A stretch of 5,479 bases of DNA from an uncultured Candidatus Midichloriaceae bacterium (lineage in GTDB: Bacteria > Pseudomonadota > Alphaproteobacteria > Rickettsiales > Midichloriaceae): contig CAJQNX010000085.1 in NCBI GenBank assembly GCA_905479795.1, positions 1-5,479 of the forward strand, written 5' to 3'. Both the position numbers and the translations under genes were made by a program. Below the pieces are notes generated by a model. It worked only from the letters and a program-made list of their open reading frames with translations. It was not told where the DNA came from and did no database searches. Shown in pieces: positions 1-5,479 of this stretch (position 1 is its first letter; every line of letters starts with the position of its first letter).

Positions 1-646
1 AAGAATTCTGGAGCTTTATCAACATACAATTTTTCTGCAGCAGAATCTTCAGAGGTAGCTTTAATTGCTTTTACAGTATCATCACCAAGCAAAGCTTTCG
101 CAGCAACTGTCACAGCATCAGCATCACCAACTTTCATAGCAGCAGCATCAGCAGTAGCTTTTTTTGCAGCAGCTTTTGCAGTATCAATTTCAGCTTGTGT
201 CACAGCATCACCAACTTTCATAGCATCAGCATCAGCAGTAGCTTTTTTTGCAGCATTTTTTGCAGCATCAATATCAGCTTGTGTCACAGCATCACTAACT
301 TTCATAGCATTAGCAGCATCAGTAGCTTTTTTTGCAGCATTTTTTGCAGCATCAATATCAGCTTGTGTCACAGCATCACTAACTTTCATAGCATTAGCAT
401 CAGCAGTAGCTTTTTTGCAGTAGCTTTTGCAGCTGTAATTTGCTCTTGCGTTACTTCTTTTGCAGTTTTAATTGCTTTTGCAATTCCAGATGCACTAAAA
501 TCAGCATCTACTTTGGTTTTATCATTTTCAACTTTAATTGCTTTTAATAAAGTTTTTACCTTATCGTTTTCACCTTTTTTTAAAACTTTATCAAAATAAT
601 CAATTCTACTTTGAGCAAACTTTATTTCAAAATCAGTTGCTACCAT
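1..646 (-). CDS. Ala/Lys-rich 28-residue-repeat protein, frame broken by one base, 3' end outside window
   Basis: I do not recognise the family. Translation starts at ATG 646-644, behind a good Shine-Dalgarno (AGGAGT, 6-nt spacer). The first ~58 residues are charged and non-repetitive (MVATDFEIKFAQSR...), with no signal peptide or membrane segment. Four 28-residue units follow, rich in Ala, Lys and Asp, with a core like AVTQADIDAAKNAAKKAT, then a diverged tail (MKVGDADAVTVAAKALLGDD...) that runs off the left edge. In the literal frame the protein stops at 386-388 after 86 residues, ending KKLLLMLML. Adding one base at the A run 411-416 gives an open frame to position 1 (about 215 codons), and the repeat consensus continues without a mismatch at the joint. 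The break is therefore a single missing A, or a site of -1 frameshifting. The composition and 4x7 periodicity suggest long amphipathic helices, possibly coiled coil; this is inference. The function is unknown. The product could be a cytoplasmic structural protein or a non-classically secreted protein. Confidence 0.75.
138..472 (-). repeat. Four tandem 84-bp coding repeats (28 residues each)
   Basis: In coding order the units are 472-390 (83 bp, diverged, one base short), 389-306, 305-222 and 221-138. Three units open with ATG AAA GTT; the reverse-complement CAT triplets lie at 387, 303 and 219, with a fourth at 135 opening the diverged tail, all exactly 84 bp apart. The array is 335 bp, which is 4 x 84 minus 1. 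Units 2 and 3 are identical over their first 69 bases and differ only in the Ala/Asp/Asn codons at the end, so they look recently duplicated. Unit 4 differs at several codons (Ser to Gly, Asp to Glu, Ala to Thr, Asn to Ala). Unit 1 keeps only V-T-Q-x-x-I-x-A-A-K-x-x-A-K-K-A-T-A-D-A. There are no unique spacers and the units are coding, so this is protein-level repetition. Confidence 0.93.
410..416 (-). other. In-phase A_AAA_AAG slippery heptamer at the frame break
   Basis: Read from ATG 646, the codons here are GCA AAA AAG (residues 77-79), so the heptamer has the X_XXY_YYZ phase of a -1 ribosomal frameshift site. It is the same heptamer as in E. coli dnaX. After a -1 slip the next codons are GCT ACT GCT GAT GCT AAT GCT ATG, reading A-T-A-D-A-N-A-M, which is the repeat consensus. 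Without a slip, seven more residues are added before TGA at 388-386. The equivalent place in units 2-4 has seven A's and is in frame without slipping. I see no dnaX-like upstream Shine-Dalgarno and no convincing downstream hairpin, so function as a programmed site is unproven. A lost A or a sequencing error would give the same sequence. Confidence 0.5.
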
Positions 647-652
647 ATTTTT

Positions 653-658
653 ACTCCT
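653..658 (-). promoter_or_regulatory. Shine-Dalgarno of the repeat-protein gene
   Basis: The minus strand reads AGGAGT, six bases before ATG 646-644. It is a near-perfect match to the anti-Shine-Dalgarno sequence and decides the start of the repeat-protein gene. It also indicates that the gene is or recently was translated despite its frame break. Confidence 0.8.
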
Positions 659-942
659 ATATTTTATTATTGTTATTGTGCAGATACGTCGACATTTTTA
701 TATTGCAAAACCAACACGCAAATGCGTCGCCCTACACACCTTAACTAACGTTATTCATAAACACCATTACATGTCAAGCACTAAAATGATATTCAATAAA
801 CAACATCAGCACTTAGCAACTTTACATAGTTATTTTGCAACCCCACATAATCAGTTAGCAATGCTCCGTCTATAAATTATCCAAAAAAATGTTGCGAATA
901 GCAGTATATCTCGTGTAGAGTTTTTTAAAGGATAAATGTCCG

Positions 943-948
943 TATAAT
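943..948 (+). promoter_or_regulatory. Possible -10 box for acnA (TATAAT)
   Basis: A perfect TATAAT lies 15 bases before the acnA ATG. Used as a -10 element, it would start transcription near 955, leaving a leader of only about 9 bases. The expected -35 position (about 920-926) is a T-rich stretch, not TTGACA, and there is no extended -10 TG. Perfect TATAAT hexamers arise by chance in AT-rich DNA, so the support is positional only. Confidence 0.35.
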
Positions 949-963
949 ATATATAGCAAAGAT

Positions 964-3588
964 ATGCCAGCCATTGATAGCCTAAAAGCAAAAAATGAAC
1001 TCTTAGCAAATGATAAAAGATATGCCTTTTTCAGCTTGAGGAAGGCTGCTGAAGAGCTAGGAGTGGATTTAGCAGAGCTTCCAAATGTTATAAAGGTAGT
1101 GTTGGAAAATTTGCTGAGAAAAGAGGATGGGAAAAATGTGACACTTGCGAGTATAAAAAGCTTGCTTAAGTATTGCGATAATACGGGGAAGCAGGATGAG
1201 ATTTTATATCACCCCTCTAGAGTGTTGATGCAGGATTTCACAGGAGTGCCTGCTGTGGTTGATTTGGCTGCAATGAGGGATGCCATGAATGATAGGGGGC
1301 TTGACCCTAAAAAGATTAATCCTCAAATTCAGGTTGATTTGGTAATTGATCATTCAGTTCAGGTTGATAAATTTGGTTCATCAAAATCATACGAAGAAAA
1401 CATAGAGAGGGAATTTCAAAGGAATAATGAGCGTTATCAGTTTTTAAAATGGGGACAGGAGTCATTTGAAAATTTCAGAGTGATTCCGCCTGGGAAAGGA
1501 ATTTGTCACCAAGTGAATTTGGAATATTTAGCAAGCGTCGTTTCCGATGTAAAAGTGGATGGTGAGGATGTTGCGCTTTTTGACACTCTGGTTGGAACAG
1601 ACAGCCACACCACCATGATCAACGGATTGTCCGTTCTTGGCTGGGGAGTTGGTGGAATAGAGGCAGAAGCTGCAATGCTCGGGCAGCCAATATCATTGCT
1701 TGTTCCAAAGGTTGTAGGTTTCAAATTGACAGGTGAGTTGAGCGCAGGGATTACTGCGACAGATTTAGTTCTAACAATCACAGAAATTCTCAGAAAGAAA
1801 AATGTTGTTGGCAAATTTGTGGAGTTCTATGGTCCGGCGCTTAAGCACCTCTCGTTATTTGAAAGAGCTACAATTGCCAACATGGCACCAGAATACGGAG
1901 CAACATGCGGATATTTCCCAATAGATGCAGAGGTTATAAAGTACCTAGAGTTAACTGGCAGGAGCAAGTCACAAGTTGCACTTGTTGAGGCATACGCCAA
2001 AGAGCAATGCGTCTGGCAGGAATATACGGATGATGATAAGGTGAAATTTAACGAGCAATTTGAGCTTGATATCAGCGAGATTCAGCCATGTATTGCGGGG
2101 CCAAAAAGACCTCAGGACAGGATATTGCTTTCGGCATTGAAATCTATAGGCGAAGATAAATCTGAGGATGGAAAGCTAAAGGATGGCGACATAGTGATTT
2201 CCGCAATAACCAGTTGCACCAACACGTCCAATCCATACGTGATGATTGGAGCAGGTTTGCTTGCAAAAAGGGCTTACGATCTTGGGTTAAAAACTAAAAA
2301 ATGGGTTAAAACTTCACTAGCTCCTGGCTCACAAGTGGTAACGGAGTACTTGGAAAAATCTGGGTTGATTTATTATTTACAGCAATTAGGGTTTTACTTA
2401 GTGGGATATGGTTGCACAACTTGCATTGGAAATTCTGGCCCTCTTCCGGAGGAAATTGAAGAATCTATTAAGGCGGATAATTTATCTGTTTCTGCAATTT
2501 TATCAGGAAATAGAAATTTTGAAGGGAGGATTCACCCGTTAATTAAGCAGAACTATTTGGCCTCTCCGATGCTTTGCGTTGCTTTTGCTTTAGTTGGAAC
2601 AATCAATATTAATATACTGGAAGAAGCGATTGGCGTTAATAAAAAAGGTGAGGAGATATTCTTAAAAGATATTTGGCCAGATGATGATGAGATAAAAGCC
2701 ATGGTGAACAACATCATAACCAAAGAAATGTTTATTGAAAAATACAGCAATGTTCTTGAAGGAGATGACGAATGGAAGAAAATTCACATCAATAAAACGA
2801 TATGCTATTCCTGGCAAGACGAAAGTACATATATTAAAAACCCTCCGTTTTTTAATTCTGAAGTTGAAAACTCCTCAATTAAAAATATAAAAGATGCACG
2901 GATACTTGCAATTTTTGGAGATAGCGTCACAACTGATCACATAAGCCCTGCAGGAAATATATCTAAAAACCACACAGCTGGTGAGTATTTGCTCCAAAAA
3001 GGAGTGAAACAACAGGATTTCAATACATTTGGCTCAAGGAGAGGGAATGATGAGGTGATGGTTAGAGGTACATTCGCTAACATTAGAATTAAAAATAAAT
3101 TGGCAAATGGGAAAGAAGGAGGATTCACTCAATATTTTGACAAAGAAGGAGCAGGCACTCCTATGACAATTTACGATGCATCAAGTAAATATATTGCGGA
3201 AAACACATCACTTGTCGTTTTTGCTGGAAAGGAATATGGAACAGGATCATCAAGAGATTGGGCCGCAAAGGGCACAAAGTTACTTGGGATCAAAGCTGTG
3301 GTGGCAGAGAGTTTTGAAAGAATTCATCGCTCCAATTTAATCGGAATGGGTGTTTTGCCGCTCCAATTTATTGATAGCACTTTAGACGATTTATCGTTAA
3401 AAGGAGATGAAACTATATCGTTAATTGACTACAATAAAGTAAAACCAAAAGGTTTGATAGAATGCCAAATTAAGAAAAATGATAAAATAATTAAGAGCTT
3501 TAAATTACTTTCTCGTATTGATACTGAAATAGAACTGGATTATTTTTTAAATAATGGTATTCTCAATCTTGTTTTGAAACAACTTTAA
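964..3588 (+). CDS. acnA: Aconitate hydratase A (aconitase, AcnA/IRP1 type)
   Basis: A cytoplasmic [4Fe-4S] enzyme that interconverts citrate and isocitrate through cis-aconitate in the TCA cycle. It is complete at 874 residues, slightly shorter than the usual ~890 of the family. Visible motifs in order: QDFTGVP (90-96), DSHTT from Asp213, the cluster ligand Cys418 in SCTNTSNP, Cys484 and Cys487 in GCTTCIGNSGP, the substrate-binding arginines Arg517 and Arg522 in GNRNFEGR, DSVTTDHISPAG (653-664) opening the C-terminal swivel domain, and GSSRDWAAKG with the catalytic Ser762 and Arg764. No key residue is missing. ATG 964 is the first in-frame start after a TAG at 916-918, and the N-terminus fits the family. 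No clear Shine-Dalgarno precedes it. G+C is visibly higher in the first half of the gene than in the second. flhA follows after 40 bases without a visible terminator. Confidence 0.98.
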   Translation: MPAIDSLKAKNELLANDKRYAFFSLRKAAEELGVDLAELPNVIKVVLENLLRKEDGKNVTLASIKSLLKYCDNTGKQDEILYHPSRVLMQDFTGVPAVVDLAAMRDAMNDRGLDPKKINPQIQVDLVIDHSVQVDKFGSSKSYEENIEREFQRNNERYQFLKWGQESFENFRVIPPGKGICHQVNLEYLASVVSDVKVDGEDVALFDTLVGTDSHTTMINGLSVLGWGVGGIEAEAAMLGQPISLLVPKVVGFKLTGELSAGITATDLVLTITEILRKKNVVGKFVEFYGPALKHLSLFERATIANMAPEYGATCGYFPIDAEVIKYLELTGRSKSQVALVEAYAKEQCVWQEYTDDDKVKFNEQFELDISEIQPCIAGPKRPQDRILLSALKSIGEDKSEDGKLKDGDIVISAITSCTNTSNPYVMIGAGLLAKRAYDLGLKTKKWVKTSLAPGSQVVTEYLEKSGLIYYLQQLGFYLVGYGCTTCIGNSGPLPEEIEESIKADNLSVSAILSGNRNFEGRIHPLIKQNYLASPMLCVAFALVGTININILEEAIGVNKKGEEIFLKDIWPDDDEIKAMVNNIITKEMFIEKYSNVLEGDDEWKKIHINKTICYSWQDESTYIKNPPFFNSEVENSSIKNIKDARILAIFGDSVTTDHISPAGNISKNHTAGEYLLQKGVKQQDFNTFGSRRGNDEVMVRGTFANIRIKNKLANGKEGGFTQYFDKEGAGTPMTIYDASSKYIAENTSLVVFAGKEYGTGSSRDWAAKGTKLLGIKAVVAESFERIHRSNLIGMGVLPLQFIDSTLDDLSLKGDETISLIDYNKVKPKGLIECQIKKNDKIIKSFKLLSRIDTEIELDYFLNNGILNLVLKQL

Positions 3589-3628
3589 TTTCTATGGTTA
3601 AGACTGGGTGGTGGGATTTCAGGATTAG
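3589..3628 (+). other. Short acnA-flhA gap without terminator
   Basis: The 40 bases contain no hairpin with a T run and no recognisable promoter, and they end with the AGGA used by flhA. This favours co-transcription of flhA from the acnA promoter, although a promoter inside the 3' end of acnA cannot be excluded. Confidence 0.5.
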
Positions 3629-5479
3629 ATGGATAACTTAAAAAATAATATAACTAATTTAAAAATTGGTGAAATAGCTAAGAGGTTTGGGAATTTATCA
3701 TCGCAAAAAGATATAATATTTGCGATCGGAATTCTATCAATCATTAGTTTTTTGATTTTCCCAATTTCACCCGGACTATTGGATTACTTACTAGGTCTAT
3801 CAATAGCCTTCTCTGCACTGATTTTAATGACGGTATTGTTTATTGATAAACCCCTTGATTTCAACGCCTTTCCAAGCATTTTACTAATCGCCACGATGTT
3901 TAGGTTGGCACTTAATATCTCAACTACTAGATTGATTTTAGCCGATGGTCATTTAGGACCTTCTGCAGCAGGACACGTGGTTGAAGCATTTGGATTTTTT
4001 GTCATGCAGGGCTCCGTTGTGATAGGCGCAATAGTTTTTGGAATATTAACCATTATCAATTTTGTTGTTATCACAAAAGGCTCTGGACGAATTGCTGAAG
4101 TAGCAGCAAGATTTAGCCTAGATGCCATGCCAGGAAAACAAATGTCTATAGATGCAGATTTATCATCTGGCATTATAAATGACGAACAAGCGCGAAAAAG
4201 AAGAAAAAATTTAGAAGATGAAACCACCTTTTTTGGCTCTATGGACGGAGCTAATAAATTTGTACGTGGTGACGCAATTGCAGGTCTATTAATAACTTTC
4301 ATCAACTTCATAGCAGGAATTATCATCGGAGTTGTACAAAATGGAATGAGCTTTGATGAAGCTATGCAAACATACACGTTGCTTACGATTGGAGACGGGT
4401 TGGTTGCGCAAATCCCAGCTTTAATCGTATCAATCAGCGCAGGTTTGTTGGTAACAAAATCCGGTATACATGGTTCTGCAGATAAAGCAATTCTACAACA
4501 ACTAAGCAACCATCCTCAAGCTTTGTTTGCATGTAGCGGGTTGTTAATCTTGATGAGCATAATGCCTGGCATTCCGTTTATACCATTCTTCATTATCTCT
4601 TTATTATCCGGAACACTTGCATTTTTTCTAAATAAACACAAAAACGAAGCTGAAAAATTAGAACAGCAACTAAAGCATGATCCGGTAAAAAAGGAGCTAA
4701 CTCAAGAAGAGATGATTATACAGTCACTTCACATTGATTATGTAAAAATTGAATTAGGTTATGAATTGCTACAAATGGTAGATAATAGCCAAGAATACAA
4801 ACTAACTGACCAAATAAAATCACTAAGAAAACAAATTGCCCAAGACTTAGGCTTCATCCTACCATCCGTAAGAATACAAGACAATGTACAGCTTGAATCT
4901 AAAGTTTATGTAATAAAAATTAAAGACATTGAGTGTGGCAGAGGTACATTAAAACCATTAAGTCTATTAGTAATTAATCCATCAGGTGGAGCGATTGAAA
5001 TTAATGGAGAAGAAACAATTGAGCCAGCATTTAATCTCCCTGCAAAATGGGTTGATAGAAGCGCCAAAGAAGAGGCGATCTTCAAAGAATACACTGTAAT
5101 TGAACCCATAACTGTTATCTCAACTCATTTAACAGAAATAGTTAAGGAGAACATTACAGAATTATTGACTTATAGTGAAACTAAAAAATTATTATCTAAC
5201 TTAGATGGTGATCATAAAAAGCTTGCTGAAGAAGTTGTACCAGGTCAAATTACTGTTGTTACGTTTCAAAGAATATTGCAAAGTCTGTTAAGTGAATCGG
5301 TCACTGTAAAAGATCTGCCATCAATACTAGAAGCAATCTCTGAAATTGCAAATAGCACCACAAATGTAGCAAGAATGGTTGAACATATTAGGACACGACT
5401 TAGTAAACAAATATGTCATAGCTTTTTAAATGACGAAGGGATTATACCAATAGTAATTTTATCATCACATTGGGAGCAA
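3629..5479 (+). CDS. flhA: Flagellar biosynthesis protein FlhA, 3' end outside window
   Basis: Inner-membrane export-gate subunit of the flagellar type III secretion system. It uses proton motive force to export rod, hook and filament proteins and docks export chaperones on its cytosolic domain. The window holds 617 codons of a protein usually ~690 residues long; the frame is open to the last base. About eight membrane segments lie between residues ~29 and 334. The family block FRLALNISTTR is at 91-101. The cytosolic FHIPEP loop contains Arg154, Arg161 and Asp165 (RIAEVAARFSLDAMPGKQM), and Asp215 (RGDAIAG) and Asp256 (IGDGLVAQIPA) follow. These match Salmonella R147, R154, D158, D208 and D249 with a constant offset of 7. 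A linker (~335-365) leads to the C-terminal domain. The first ~28 residues are polar. ATG 3629 directly follows an in-frame TAG; AGGA at 3621-3624 is a weak, close ribosome binding site. LcrV/InvA-type virulence homologues are less likely, given the FlhA-like loop. Confidence 0.96.
   Translation, partial: MDNLKNNITNLKIGEIAKRFGNLSSQKDIIFAIGILSIISFLIFPISPGLLDYLLGLSIAFSALILMTVLFIDKPLDFNAFPSILLIATMFRLALNISTTRLILADGHLGPSAAGHVVEAFGFFVMQGSVVIGAIVFGILTIINFVVITKGSGRIAEVAARFSLDAMPGKQMSIDADLSSGIINDEQARKRRKNLEDETTFFGSMDGANKFVRGDAIAGLLITFINFIAGIIIGVVQNGMSFDEAMQTYTLLTIGDGLVAQIPALIVSISAGLLVTKSGIHGSADKAILQQLSNHPQALFACSGLLILMSIMPGIPFIPFFIISLLSGTLAFFLNKHKNEAEKLEQQLKHDPVKKELTQEEMIIQSLHIDYVKIELGYELLQMVDNSQEYKLTDQIKSLRKQIAQDLGFILPSVRIQDNVQLESKVYVIKIKDIECGRGTLKPLSLLVINPSGGAIEINGEETIEPAFNLPAKWVDRSAKEEAIFKEYTVIEPITVISTHLTEIVKENITELLTYSETKKLLSNLDGDHKKLAEEVVPGQITVVTFQRILQSLLSESVTVKDLPSILEAISEIANSTTNVARMVEHIRTRLSKQICHSFLNDEGIIPIVILSSHWEQ

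Larger units (their letters stand above)
647..963. other. Divergent intergenic region between repeat gene and acnA
   Basis: This 317-bp stretch has no gene I can support. It holds the leader of the minus-strand repeat gene on the left and that of acnA on the right. Two small symmetric sites are visible: ACGCA-AA-TGCGT (716-727) and the 8-bp palindrome TAACGTTA (746-753). Either could bind a regulator but both are short. On the minus strand a TATAAA (702-697) is a possible -10 for the repeat gene, with no convincing -35 upstream. A GTG-initiated 65-codon frame (678-875) lacks a ribosome binding site and is not called. I see no tRNA and no hairpin followed by a T run. Confidence 0.6.

Noticed and set aside
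138..472. Possible CRISPR array, because of the regular 84-bp period
   Set aside because: The units are contiguous with no unique spacers, far too long for CRISPR repeats, and in frame as protein.
195..599. 134-codon plus-strand frame with a repetitive Ser/Ile/Phe-rich translation
   Set aside because: It is the antisense of the repeat gene. Its repetition comes from the 84-bp units, and the opposite strand has a strong Shine-Dalgarno and a sensible non-repeat N-terminus.
678..875. 65-codon plus-strand frame in the intergenic region (GTG start, His-rich)
   Set aside because: It has no ribosome binding site and no recognisable similarity, and it covers the promoter region of the divergent gene. 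Chance is the simpler explanation.
1506..1814. 102-codon minus-strand frame inside acnA
   Set aside because: It is the shadow of conserved aconitase sequence (DSHTT region); there is no independent start signal or recognisable product.
3594..3641. 15-codon frame (MVKTGWWDFRIRWIT) overlapping the flhA start
   Set aside because: It has no ribosome binding site, is very short, and shows no leader-peptide attenuator hairpins. Probably chance.
3949..4509. 186-codon minus-strand frame
   Set aside because: It lies antisense to the conserved FlhA membrane and FHIPEP region, whose plus-strand motifs are unmistakable.

Overview
The window looks like a low-GC bacterial chromosome fragment, probably from an intracellular or host-associated alphaproteobacterium. 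A Rickettsiales-like or similar symbiont is the best guess. This rests on AT-biased codon use, a full-length AcnA-type aconitase that resembles rickettsial aconitases as I recall them, and a flagellar export gene. The taxonomic call is inference; no rRNA or other marker gene is present.

Layout. Positions 1-646 (minus strand) hold the 5' part of an Ala/Lys/Asp-rich repeat protein that runs off the left edge. It carries four tandem 28-residue (84-bp) units. In the first unit the reading frame breaks by exactly one base, at an in-phase A_AAA_AAG heptamer. Positions 647-963 are a gene-free divergent region with the promoters and leaders of the two flanking genes. Positions 964-3588 (plus) encode complete aconitate hydratase A, with all three iron-sulfur cysteines. 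After a 40-bp gap with no visible terminator, positions 3629-5479 (plus) encode the first 617 residues of FlhA, the export-gate protein of the flagellar type III secretion system. FlhA is cut only by the window edge.

How the genes relate. acnA (TCA cycle) and flhA (flagellar export) have no functional link, but their orientation and short spacing suggest read-through transcription. The repeat gene is transcribed divergently and I do not recognise its family. The most interesting signal is in that gene. A one-base frame break is placed so that a classical -1 ribosomal slip on A_AAA_AAG would restore the repeat protein exactly. Programmed frameshifting, a phase-variable or decaying gene, and a homopolymer sequencing error are all still possible.
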